DNA from: Casuarius casuarius
Taxonomy: Eukaryota > Chordata > Aves > Casuariiformes > Casuariidae
Length of the DNA stretch: 64,000 bases
Direction of reading: 5' to 3'
NCBI GenBank assembly: GCA_003342895.1
Contig: PTFA01000395.1
Location: 196,394 to 260,393, forward strand
The notes below the pieces were generated by a model. The model had not been told where the DNA came from and searched no databases. It saw only the letters and a program-made list of their open reading frames with translations. The position numbers and the translations under genes are program-made. Below are positions 39,481 to 51,867 of the stretch, one piece after another. The first letter of the stretch is position 1, and every line of letters starts with the position of its first letter.

Positions 39481-42039
39481 AGGAGACTCTGGAGGGTGGG
39501 GGCGGTTTGGAGCCATTTCTCCCACCTTGCTGCCTCCCACCCGCACTGGTCACACATCCCCCCGCTTGCTCCAGTCTTGCTGAAGCTCTGGGGTACTTGT
39601 CCTTGGCTCCTCACCTCAGTTTTGGGCAGGAAACACGGATGCTTTGTATTCTCCCGGACACACCACTTGGCAGGCGGGATGGTTGAAACAGGAAGGTGTT
39701 GAACACCCCATTGAGCGCAATTAATTCTGGCAGCTGAAATTGCCAAGAGAGCAGCAGCAGCGAATCCTGCAGACCCAGCTAACGAGGTGCATCCCACAGC
39801 TGGCTGCGCGAGATGGGGGCATGTCAGCTGAACTCACATTTTGCCTCCATGGCCTCACTGCAGCGGCTGTGGTTGGAAGAGGTCGTCCAAGAGGCAGTGG
39901 AACAGCCCTGCTGGTTAACATTCATAAGGGCATACTGCGGTAGAAAGCGCTCGGGGGTGTTATTTTCTTTAGACATTCAGCAAAGGATGTGACAAGCAGA
40001 AAAACAGTTATACGTGGGATAGTGCACACATAGGGTCAGCGCCCAGCAGAAGGAACTCGTTATGAGGATGATGCTGAGGCCCGTGCAATGACATGGTGCT
40101 GTGTCTGTTGAAGTCTTCAGAGTAAGACTTTTGCAGTGACCAGGTTTGGTGTGAATATCGTTGAACTCTAATATGATGCTTTAACATTTCCGTGGTGTCC
40201 TAAGAGCACCCATCTATCTAAGGCTGGGGGAAGATCTTTCAATGTATGTGCAGCAACAGCTCTTTTGCACGAGTCTCCTGTGCAACCCTGTTCTAATCTA
40301 TCACTTGCAGATCCTGCACTCACCTTACCTGGAAGCTGGAAGCTGCTACACATACATTTATGCCCTGCAAATGAGCACTAGGAGCTTTATCCCCCCCCCC
40401 CCAACAAGCCAGCAAAAGCAATCACTGCTGGGTAGAACTGCAGTGGCTTCTCAGTGGAAAGGAACTGACCTGTGGGACAGTGGCAGCACTTTGTGTGCTC
40501 ACATTGCCGTAATGGAAAGATTGTTGTCTCTCAGTGACAAATAACATAAAGTCAGAGACAGCTAAGTCAAAGAATACAGAAAAAGCCCCAGATCCTTATC
40601 TGATATACAATGGAGGTTGGTTTTTTTGGCAGAGCTATCAAGATGTGTTCAGTTGGAACACAGCTATTGTGTATGACACTGCATGGACTAAATTATGCTG
40701 AATGTCATCCATTTTCTACAGATCTACATATCCCGGAGCAGAAGGGAGCTGGAGGAAGCAGCATCATTTCACTTTCTTGTTCTCACTTTCTGCAGGCGCT
40801 GGGCTGGCATTCTCAGTAAAGAGTGACGTGAGAAAAGAGCCTGGCCTGAGCGTCTCTAGCACACCCAGGTGCTAGAGGTTTTGGTCCAGTTTTGACTGAG
40901 GATAAACGGCTGGAAATGAAGCTGAGGACTGTAGCTGGCCTGACAAATGCATTCTTGGAGCCCAGTTAAAGATGCACCACAGTCCAGAAAGGCTTGCTGC
41001 ACAGGCTGGAAGGAGAGCAGAGCCAGCTGCAATTGCTTATAACCTTTTCTCCAATTGTCCTCTTAGGCAGTTTTCAGTGAGGAAGGACCATGTGTGCTGG
41101 TGCAGTTGCTTTCAGCAGTCAGCCCAAGTTGCTCATTCATGCCGAAAGCCATGGTCTCCAAACGCAATAACAGTGCCCTCCCGCGGCCACGGCATTGGGT
41201 GGGCTCTCTTTCACCTTCACTGCTGCCTGGCCTTGCCCTGGGGCACTCCAGGACTCAATCTGGCATCCAGTGATGGGGGCTGTGCAGTCACCTTGCCTAC
41301 TTTGTTCCAAGGCTTGACCATCCCCTGGCTAGGATGCTGCTTCTGTTATCTAAACTAAACCACCCTCACTATAGCAAAAGCTGACTGCTACCTCTCTTGC
41401 ACTGGATGGACATGGCAAGCATTTGGTTCCTGTCTTCTTTTCAGCAGCCTCTTTCCAAAAGTACTGCTTGCCTTCCCACGAGCTCAGTGCCAGAGCAAGA
41501 TGTGATACTGCAAAGCAGGCGTCCCCAGCATTTCTGCACCATCATCACACTGGTGACTTATACCAACATTGGCACTCATGCTGCCTCCTGAACAGGGCCA
41601 CTGCATAGCTGTTATTTCCCTTGGTGCATCTGATCCCTCCTCTCCAAAGGAGGCATGTTGCGCTTGACTCAGCTTCCTCTTTCTTGGGCTGTTTTCCCAG
41701 GTTATCAGGACCACGATGGCTCCTAACGCTCACCAAAGTCTTGCAGTCCTCCCAGCTTGGAGTTCTTTGCAGATCTCACAGGTGCACATACTCTCCTGTT
41801 ATTCTCCTTATTAATGGATTTGTGAAAGGACAGATCCCAGCAGGACCCAGTCTGGTCCTGATCTGCTCGCACCTAGCTGATCTCCCCCATTATGGGGATG
41901 GCACCCAGATCACACTTCCTTAGCTCACTCATCGACATGCTGTAAGGAATAGTGCCTTTCCTGGGAAGCAGCCTTGTCTTACCTCCTCCCCTCTTCCTCT
42001 AATGACAAGTTGCTCTGTATGCAGAGATTTGCAGGCTGC
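39481..42039. other. Intergenic, no gene seen
   Basis: Non-coding DNA with a C12 run at 40391-40402. No family similarity was recognised in the short open frames. Confidence 0.55.
40391..40402. repeat. Poly(C) run (C12)
   Basis: Uninterrupted run of twelve C, a site prone to length error. Confidence 0.9.
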
Positions 42040-42720
42040 TGCCTCCAATGGGCTCCATGTTAAATACTTATGTGCCTTTGTGGATCTTGCCAAAGAGGGG
42101 CATTTGGTTGGTTTGATGTGATTTGCTCTTCACAAATCCATGCTGTCTGTCTATGACCAGCATATTGTTGCCTTGGTTTGTAGGAACTGATTATGGGAGT
42201 GAATAGCCTTCAGTGTTGAAATCATGCTGTTTCACCTGCTCTCTTCCCATTTTAAAAACATAGGATCTATTCGCCCTTTTCCAGGCACCTGCGACTGTCC
42301 ATGCCTGCATCTTCCATGAATGAACTTTAAGTGGTACAGAAATTTTGGGTTCTTTAGCACTCCAAGGAAGATTCTCTCGATTCCTTACATCTGGACACAT
42401 CTCCTGTATTCCTTATTTTCTTCTTCTACTTCTGGCCCATACTTTTATGTCCATATTAAAATTAATTTCTGATCATGTAAAACGGTTTCTTGAAGAATAA
42501 AGCCAAAAAAGGCACTGAATACATCATCTGTGTTTGCTCTCTTTCCCCAGTAAGTAATGGAACTCTATTTTTCACTGTTTTCTTGTAACCGCTAATTACA
42601 TCTAACATTTTTTTTTCTTACCGTGTGTCCTCTTTGTTGTATCTCACTTTATGTTTCTCTGATATTAGCCCTATGTGGTCTCTGCATTTTCTTAATCACA
42701 CATTCTTGCTTCAACTTTAA
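42040..42720 (-). repeat. Ancient CR1/L3-type LINE relic, antisense
   Basis: The plus strand contains landmarks, in the right order, of the antisense RT-coding region of old amniote CR1/L3 LINEs. These are a 'catttggttggtttgatgtg' stretch, then CACAAATCCATGCTG (about 42133), the 'ttttccaggcacctg' region (about 42278) and GAAGAATAAAGCCAAAAAAGG (about 42493), followed by a C/T-rich tract. No open frame remains. This copy is much older than the CR1 at 35.9 kb. The identification is from remembered consensus phrases. Confidence 0.5.
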
Positions 42721-45700
42721 ATAAAGTCCTTTTTTCCAAGTCATTAAAAAGCTCCTAGTTGAGCCAGTGGCATAAAGCTGGAGGAGGTGGAGCATATATG
42801 TGCTCAGTTTACACAATATAACCTTTACCAGCCTCTCATTGCTTAATCAACAGAGCATGCAGGTACACCTTCCCTCTCCACTAGGTACCCAAGCATCAGA
42901 TGGGCAGCCACAGTGGTTTCTTGTGATTTGTGTTGTTATCAGCATGGTTTGCTGCTCTGCCTGTAACGCGCTCACTCAGGACCCTTTTTTCCCATTGTTT
43001 TTCTTCCCAAGAGGCCTTGATCACCAGGCCTTAGTCCATGGTAGTGCCCCACCACACTCCTTCGCGCACTCCTTCCTTTCCTCACAGCCAGGAGCATTAC
43101 TGCTTCCACCCACATTATTTTCAACTCCAGTTTCTCAGCTGGTTCCTCTCCTTTACCATGAGTCAAAGCTTCCCATGTAACTTCTTGCACTATATTGCAC
43201 AAAACAGGCAAAACCCAGGTATTTGGGTGCAGATATCTCACATATTCGGGACGGGGCCCTGTTTCTCCTGTTCCTGCCCTTCCTTTGACCCTACTGTGAT
43301 TTTCCCTTCACCTTGCAGATGCTATATTCTGGTCTAGTTCAATTCTCTATTCTCCCTTTTATCTGGTACCTTTGTGATCCTTTCTGCCTACTTACAGCCT
43401 TCTGTGGTGAGCAGGGGTTGCAGTGAGCTTGGACGCTCTTCCCCTGCATGTTACAGGGACTCTGTTGCTTCCCATCAACTCTCCTTCATGGCTGAGGAAG
43501 TTCAAGCCCTCCTATGATACTGGCCTGACCCTGCCACTATCAAAATGAACTTAGAGGTGCTACAACGCAGGTGAAAACCCAAGTGAGTTGCCAATTGGAG
43601 CTTCCGTCATAACCCCTGAGATATCATTTAATAACTTGAATAAGGAAAGACTCATGCTGCCTTCTCCGGTCCCAGGAACCTCCTGTCCCTTCAGCTAGCA
43701 TTGAATGACAGACAGCAAAAAAATGGCTCTACCACCTCTAGTTTGTGCTGTAATGAAACAATTTTGTACACTCTGACACAGCCTATTTCTTGGCCTGTTT
43801 CACACACATGGAAATGATTCTGGCTGTTCCCCTAGGTAATAGGCAGAGCTCAGATAAAAGGAATTCTTTCCATCTTCAGTAATAAAAACTTATGACTTCT
43901 TCTCTGTATCCCTCTGGCAGCCCTCAGTTCCTGGTAAGTGATCCCTTTGCCCCAGGATTTCCTATGCACAAAGGAGACCCGGAGGATTTCTCACTCTGTC
44001 AGTAAAGCCCCGTAAACATCCTTTCACAGCCGCTCTGCTAACCTTTCCCACAGTGACAGTTTTGTGCTGGATTGGTTACACTACGGCAAAAACCTCAGCT
44101 GGCTTCTGGCTCCTTGATGGCCAGTTCCAAACTCCCTGCAGCATCCACAGTCCTCTGCTAAAAGCTCACAGGTGACCTTCACAGTACTCCTTGATGCCTC
44201 TTCTCCTGGTAAACTGCCAGAAAGACCCCACTTTACTGATTTCTATCTCTTCCTTTCCCAGATAGTCCAGTCAACCTCTTGCTTCACACTTGTAAGTCTT
44301 TGATTTTAATACATTTGATCAGCAAAGTGGTACTCCAGGCAGCTGAGAACTATGAAACTTCACAGGAATGAGCTGCACCCTCCGTGAGCTGGGCTGCCCC
44401 AGTGCGCCCGAAAGAACTGACTTCGTCCCAGCCCAACCTTTCAAACTGTCACTGACCTTGCTAGGAGAACAGAGAATGAGGAGACCAGTCTCTTCCCAGT
44501 GGGGAAGTCCAGGTCCCTCTAGGTCAAGAACTGGACGCATAGAGAAACTGCACACAGAGGATTCCCATGGTTGACAGTCCCTAGCATGGGAAAGCCAATT
44601 ACAGAGCTCTGGATCATCTTGCTGGGAGAACTCTCTGATCTTAATTGCTGTCCATTTATTGTGGTCTAGATGCTGAAGAAAAGACAGAGGGGTTCTGCGA
44701 CATGGTACCAGTGCCCTTTGAAACCTGGATGAGGCAACAGCCCAACTGCTGATGTCTCTGGGTATGTCAGTCTGCGATGATCCTGCCTCCAGACACCAGT
44801 GGATGATGGTGTAACTTGGCTTCCCCTAAGCACTCCCCTGCAGCCAAGGAGAGGCAGAGATGCTCGTGCTCACCTTGTGCCCTTTAGTGCTTGTCTAATA
44901 CCTTCTTTGACCTTATCAGCCATCTGATCTTTCTGATGGAGACAAGACAATCGTAAGCGAGCAAAATCAGGATAGTTATTCTTGAAGCCTGCACTACACC
45001 ATATTCACCTTGCCATCTGTGCACTAAACTGCTTTCTCCTGAAAGGATAAGAAAAAATTGCCAAGGGGAAACTTGACACTACTGTTTCAGGTGCACAGTG
45101 TTCTCTTTTTAGCCTGCCTGTCCAAGAAAACAGCCTTGTGTGACCATGTGCTGTGTATCTCTATGTCTGTTGGTTTACTGGTCTCATCATCCCTTTTGGC
45201 CAGTTCCAGGTTCATCTGCCAAAGGGATGGAGCACAGAGGAGCGTAATGCAGGTGACTATTGGGTCTGTAAATGGCATAGCAGGTAATTTATGGACATGC
45301 TTTCTGGGAAATGTTGACAGGTGAGTACTTGCTCCAGAGGTGAGAGAGAAAAAGCCAGATGATTTCTTCTATGCTACTTCAGGGCTCTATCCCTTGACCT
45401 GTCAAACACAGTCAAGGTTGGACAGTAGGTACAATGGTTGCTGTGGTGGAGGGAGTAGGGGCAATATGCCAACAGACACACACAAAATAAGTGTCCGACC
45501 CAGCAAGTACAAGCATTGCATTAAGTTGTCATTGTCATTTGCAGTCTTTCAGCCATTCCAGGCTGGCTGGCTGGCTTTTCTGGCATCCTCTTGGCTCAGA
45601 AAAACTATTCCTGACCTATATCCACTGCCCACCCCACTGCTGAGGGTTGTCCACCCAACAGGCTTCAGTCCTACCCCTTTGACCCTCTTCCCCCATTCAG

Positions 45701-48700
45701 GACATTTCATGCATAAGATGCTCATATTAATACTTTACTGAGATGAGTCATTGCCTAGTGCTCAGCTTAGGCAAAATTCATCCATGCTATGTTTTTGGGA
45801 AGGTTTAGCTCCAGATGTCCAGTCCAGGAAAGACACAGGGGAAGGAAACGGAGCAAAATGTTTTCTATTACAGCCTCTTTTGTCTGTTTTTTAGTTATTA
45901 GCGCTAATGATCCATTGTCAAAAACATCTGTAAATCTTAGTAAATCTTAATAATCTAGGGCATAATATAGTATTGACACAGGCAACAGGTCCAAGCACAT
46001 TGGAGAGCAAAAGCAAGCAGCATCAGCGTTCTTGCCCCAGGATGCAATAAATAATCTGCAGAAACTGTACACTCTCCAAAGGGAAGGAAATGTGTGTGTC
46101 CTCCCATTTGGCATGGTTTATTATATGAAAAATGTCCTAGTGGGGCTCTATGGTTCCTGCCTCTCAATGACTTCCAGATCTGACTTTCTTAGCTGGCAAG
46201 TGAAACACGGGTTCTTCTAACTGCCGGCCCTGTAAATTCAGCCTGAGGCAAGCTTTTTCTTGCATCATCACCAGTAAAAAAAACTTTGCAGGCCAAATTA
46301 CTTAATCATTACCATAATCACTGACTTCAGCAGCTTTACACAAATGCGGTTTATTCGAATCTCTCGGGCTGATTTTGCTGATGTAGAACACTCAGCTCCA
46401 GATTCTTTAGCTGGCTCTGTGCTGGTCTTCCAGAGCTAACAGGAAATGTGTTAAAATATCTTAGCTTTATCACTGGAAGTCCCATCTACGAGCAACTATA
46501 CAGAAAGAGGCCCTGTCAGAGGTATGCCATTTTTTCCTTTTCATGGTGAAAGCACTGCTAGGAGCCATGAACCTGGCTGGTGTGGTGCCAGGCAGCCTAT
46601 GAGGAAGCAGGTCCTCATCTCTCCTGGGCAAGAAGCCCAGTGCAGAGCAGAGGAGGACTTGCAGGTGGCTCCAGAAGTCAGTCTGGGTGTACGCAGCTAC
46701 GATGGCAAAGTCCGGCTGGGGCACCCCCAGGTAGAAATACTCTTTAGGGAAGAATACTATTCTCCAGTAAGAAATCTCTTCCTCTTATGTGATGTCCCAG
46801 GTTCCCCTTTCTCCTCTGACAGTACCAATGCAAAGCAGAGGATGCTGGTGGGCTCTGACTTTTTTCTAGCTGGTACTGAGAGGTGACATGACAAAGAACA
46901 AGGAGTCACTACAGGGTCTGTGTAAGTCTACACTGGGTGGAGGGCAGTGCTGCCTGGCAGCGTTCAAATTCTTTGGAATAACTGCAGTAAACCCTGGGAC
47001 TCTTTTCCTTGGGAGACGCTGCTGATTTTTAAGGGTTGTCTGTTCAATATTTACCTGAAGTCCTGTAGGCTTCTCCTCTCTCCCTGCTGCTGTGGCACTG
47101 CCACTCTTCTTCTCTTGCAGTGGGCCTCTCCCTGCAGCTGCTCTGCTCCAGGCAAGCAGCCCAATTTCTTCGCACAATCTCTTTTCATCAGACATTTCTC
47201 TTTTTCTCATCTCCTGGCCAAAGCACTTCCTGCCCCCTCGGTTCTTTGAGATGCTTTCATCAAGGCACATTCACAGCAGTGCATGTTAAAACGAAGCACA
47301 TGTTGAAAGAAAGCCGGCGCTGGGCTGTGTGCAGCCGTCGCAGGTGCAGAGCTCTCCTCTAGCGAGAGGGAGGCAGCAGATGAGCTGAGAGGTTCACTGG
47401 CAGAGATGAATAGCTAAGTACACTCTCGGAAGGATGGTATTTACGCAGAAAATAGCTAACCTTATTACCTTGGGGAGGGCTGATACCAGGCAGCAAGGAA
47501 ATTCTCTCCAAGTCCCTTGGAGCCTTAAAGAAGCTGGAGGAGGAAACAGAGCCACCCCGATCTCTGTACGCATAGTTTGGGGATGAAAGCCTCCTAGCAT
47601 GTTCTCTAGAGCTTTGGCCAAATGAACTGTCAGAATGTAAAACAGCTATTTTCACAAGTCTCACCATGAAGCTTTTCCTAATATGGTACTTTTTTTTCCT
47701 TACATTTTTCTCCATACAATTGCTTTTACCTCTCTATCCAGCCTTACGCACTTTGCCTTTTTATTTTGTTTTGATTCTTTATCTCTGAAGTTTTGGGCAC
47801 ATAAATCTCCAGGTGAGATGTCAGCTACAGAAGATCCATGTGTTCAATGTCATTAAGTAGCAGTGTGGTTTAGCTGGTTTAGACTACTTTCAGCTGGAAT
47901 AGAGTCAGTGTTTGGCACAATGGATGCATAATAATGTACATTTTTGCTAAACTGTAATTCTGTAAGGCAGGCGTTCCATAGGTAGAAGGTAAAAGTTTAC
48001 CCTGAAATGGGAACCTACACTCAGATCATCCATTACAGATGGCCCTCATGAAAGAGTTTTCTGTGTCTCTACAGCAACCGATAAACACTAAGCCTGGGCT
48101 TCAAACCAAATGCCAGGGCACATTTCCACACCAAATAACTCTCAAAGTTATCAAAACACAGCCGATATAAAGTCTTTTACAAGTGCTGTTTAACCTCAAA
48201 GCACTTGCATGTAAGTCTTGACATGAAGATCTTTCCTGGGGAAATGCTCTGGTTTTTATTCAGCTTGTTTAAGAGGGTGGAAAAATCCCTGGTCTCAATG
48301 CAGTCCTTCAAGGGGGAGTCATATGCTACTGGAATTTTAGCTTGCGAAGGCCCAGGGAAGTTAGAATTTCTCTCTCATTATCGGACAGTCTATACGGGAA
48401 GCAGAAAGCAATAAATCATCTTACAGGAAGGAAGACATTCAATATACCCAGGTACATGTGAAAAGAAACCTAACAGCTACTGAAGTATGCTGATCTATTG
48501 TATCCTTTCACCAAACACTGCAGCAGCAGAGGAGAGGACAGGTGTTTGAGAAACTAGAGATGGAAAGTCCTGCTGTGGCCTGTCACAGCACCTGAGAGGG
48601 ATGTAGCTTGGCTTTCTACTCTTATACTGAACTTTCCCTTTGTGTAGAAACCAAGTTGTATCTGAGGCTCTGAATACCATGCTGTAGGTTGTATTTCTCT

Positions 48701-50825
48701 GCTTTCCTTCCATCTAGCATCAGCCATTTTATGTTCTTGGGATGCTCAGCTTCACCAAGAATAATAATACACATTTTCTGGCATAAGAATATGGCTAGGC
48801 TGAGCTTGAAGATAGCATCTCAGTAAATTTGCACCTCTGTCATGTTTGGTAAAATATTTAGCAGAAATTTCACTGCAAACTGGCCAGTGAAACCCTTCTG
48901 ACAAACGTGGCAGTGAGGATGAGCAACTTTCAGTTAGTCTCTGAAAGGTTGCTTTAATATGACAGGAATCTGCATATTGACATAAGATTTATGTACGTGC
49001 CGGTCCTCTAGGACCCTGCCATGTGAGAACATTGTAAATATTCATGGCTGTCATCACTGGCTTGTCTTTTCAAAAATCACTGACCTAGTGTCCTTATTAG
49101 GCTAATCACATTAAACCAATGGACTGCTTTTGGCTTTATTTTGCCCCGATATGCAATCCTTTTAATTCTAGCTAGCATCATCTGCGGACACACAGACAGC
49201 AGTTGGGAATTTCATCCAGTGTGCTGGAACTTTTTCTCATTTTGCTAGAAAAAGTGAAGGCTAAAGTGATTATAATTCCTGTAACCTGTTGCTTCAGCAT
49301 CTTTACTTCTACTCAAGACACAAACCAAAGCTATCTTTCTAAATGGCCTGCAATTTCCTACCTTGTGAGCAGTTACATTTGCTCAAAGTGTCCCACTGAA
49401 AGTAGGTAAGTTAATGTCCATTGCATAAAACGGCAGACTGAGTTCTCCCACACTGAACTGAGTTTCTGTGCTGATCACCAACAGACAATATTAAGATGAA
49501 CTCACCAAGACTTACTACTGAATCTGCATCAAGATCTTTATATGCTGGTATGTTGCAATTTTTGACTGGAAGCAGAGAAAGGACTTAAGCTCACTCATCT
49601 GCTCCAGGACAAAGTACCGTGGTTTAATTTAGGCTCATCTCAGATTTCTCATAGGACTGGTTCTGTCATTTCCATTTGTAGGAAGAAAACTATTCCAAAT
49701 ACCAATTTCTGTGCTATGAAAGTCTTATTGACAAAGTTGGCATGTTTTAATTCATTTGTCATTGCAGAATGAGGAAAGACAGGAAATAAATTAGTCTCGG
49801 GGGCAATTTACACCTCCTTTTAGTTACCTCGGGCATCTGTTTGTTGAGCATATTTAACTCAAGATGAAGGCCTGCTCCTCTCAGAATCCTCACAACCCAA
49901 CCAAATTCAGGAAGCCAAAACCTGGGAAGCTTCTGGGGTCACATAATTTTCTAGACTCCTAAACTTAGTCTTCCAATTCTTACAAGAGAGTAGGATCTGA
50001 TTAGTACAAACCAGCTGAGGTAGACAGTGGGATTAAAACCTTGAGTGGGATAAATAAAATACTAATTTGCAGAGAGAAATTCCTCGGTGACCATCAAAAC
50101 ACTGTCTGGAGGACCTTTTGCCATAGCCTTATTTACTTGTCATGTCAAGTTCTCCCCTAATACTGTTTAAAATGAGTTTGAAACTGTAGTCTGATGAGAC
50201 AACAGCAGTGAATATTTTGCTTTATTCTAAAGACACCCCTAGCTTTTGTGACTTTCTGCCACACAACTTTCCTCAGATAGTGTAAGCACATTTTCCCAGA
50301 GCTGAGCATTTACTGACAGAACATCATGCAGTAGTTTAAGGAAAACACCTTATTTTATCAATTCACAATCACTTTATTTTCAAGAGTACTGTCAGAACTA
50401 ACTTATTTTCTAAATATTCTGTTTCTTAAATATAAGAATTTATATTTGTGTAACCTGCGGCTGCAGATTTAAGCATCACTCAGGAAAAATGAAAGTAATA
50501 TTTTCATTGCAATGTTGATTTATCCAGAAAATAGACTAATATATATTTAACATTCTAACAAGTAATAACAAATACCATCGTATGCAATAATACTTGAACT
50601 TTGCTTTCAAGACATAAATATTTAACACTTCACTTTAAGATGAAGCTGAACAGAAATCATAGCAATGCAAGCTGGTGAGATCTTCTGCCAAAGCTGATTG
50701 AAATGTAAACCAAGGACAGATGAATGATTTAAAGTTATTTAGGCATTCTGAATATGTAAAGATGAAAAAAACCCAAGTTCAGCTACCCCATTTCCATTTC
50801 ATCAAGTTGGACTTTTTAAACAAAT
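42721..50825. other. Intergenic, no gene seen
   Basis: About 8 kb of non-coding DNA that becomes AT-rich toward CEP19. Short overlapping open frames on both strands (up to about 134 codons) have no recognised similarity. I see no structured repeat. Confidence 0.55.
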
Positions 50826-50984
50826 TTTATTTAAATCTGAAATTACTGTAACATTGGATTCTCCATAGCCAATATAATACGCATCAATTGCGTGATCCAG
50901 CAGAGTAAGTGCAATACCAGCACTCTATGCTAGGAATGTAGGTTTTCTCTTTAAACTGTCCATCTAAGAAATCTTTGTCTGGAA
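50826..50984 (-). other. CEP19: CEP19 3' UTR (minimal estimate)
   Basis: Read on the minus strand, an AATAAA lies at 50831-50826, about 150 bases past the CEP19 stop. A second candidate lies further out, near 50.37 kb, so the UTR may be longer. Confidence 0.35.
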
Positions 50985-51798
50985 TCAGATTTCTTCACCC
51001 GACTCCACATCCCAACCACAGGACTCCAGCTGCTCATCCTGTGGAAACTCAACCTCAACATTGTATATAAAATCTGGGTCATCTTTCTTCTTCCTGTTCT
51101 TTTCGAAGAGCTCATCCATGATGCTCTTCCTTTTGGCTAGCTCCTTGTCATCTAATTTGTTCATATCCTCTTCTGGGTCAATGGTCTCTTCCTGACGAAT
51201 CTGTTCCAAGCTCTCAGCCAGACTCTGTCCTCCCAAATGACCTTTCAGCAAACCATAGAACTTCTTCAGCTGACGTAGTGAGACTCCTTCCAGGTAAGCT
51301 TTGTGCCGAGGGTTATTCTTCAGCTGTTCAGCAGCTCTGCTACAGTCTAAAGAGAAGATCACCATGAAGAATTACAGATGCAAGCAAACTCTCATTATAG
51401 AAATACATCTTCTTTTCCTAAACCCTCACACACGAGATACCCAAACTTAGCAGTGCCGCTACGCACGTTAAGATGTGGCCTGGGGCTCCTTGGTGGAGAC
51501 AGTGCTAATACTGTTTCTGTATCACCCTAAAACAGTCTCCTCATGCACTCCCTGGCTGCTGACGAGAAGCTGCCCAACAGTCACTAAAAATACTGTGTTA
51601 CCAAACAGCTGTTCCTTTTACTGTGTGTAGAAAGGATCTAAGGAATGCCACAAGTGAATACGCCACACCTGAGAACTTTGAGAAATTTCGGATAGGCATG
51701 ATACGCTGGCGAGTTTTATCCTTGTCTTCTTCTTTATAGATGAGAATAATGGATGGAGGCTGAAAGCAAACGCCACACTTTTTCGCAATGTAAGTCAT
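50985..51798 (-). CDS. CEP19: Centrosomal protein of 19 kDa
   Basis: Two coding exons, 51798-51669 and 51346-50985, are joined through a split Asp codon (G|AC) with donor CTCAG|GTGTGG and acceptor CTCTTTAG. The product is 163 residues, the same length I recall for human. The N-terminus ([21 protein letters not shown]), the [22 protein letters not shown] block across the junction, the [20 protein letters not shown] segment and the acidic C-terminus ([13 protein letters not shown]) all match the family closely. CEP19 sits at the mother centriole. It is recruited by FOP/CEP350 and activates RABL2 for IFT-B entry and ciliogenesis; loss in mammals causes obesity and male infertility (family knowledge). 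The gene is head to head with PIGX across a CpG island, so co-regulation is plausible. Confidence 0.95.
51347..51668 (-). other. CEP19: CEP19 coding intron
   Basis: A 322-base intron with no other feature visible. Confidence 0.9.
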
Positions 51799-51867
51799 AA
51801 CAGCTCTTGCTACTGGCTGAATTATACTCAGTTTTATGAGAGATGTCCTCAGGGACTTCAGTGCTCA
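51799..51867 (-). other. CEP19: CEP19 5' UTR part of the first coding exon
   Basis: A pyrimidine-rich acceptor (TTTCTGTTTTCAG on the minus strand) ends at 51868, so the first coding exon carries 69 bases of UTR before the ATG at 51798-51796. Confidence 0.6.

Noticed and set aside
47660..47690. Possible antisense CR1 3' end ('gaagcttttcctaatat')
   Set aside because: A single short phrase with no ATTCTGTG terminus or neighbouring CR1 sequence.
46524..47715. Open frames of 118-134 codons on both strands
   Set aside because: No similarity, overlapping in opposite orientation, no splice signals.
47870..47930. Possible avian LTR fragment ('ggtttagctggtttagac', 'cagctggaatagagtcag')
   Set aside because: Resembles phrases in some bird LTRs, but no terminal TG/CA, target duplication or partner LTR is visible.
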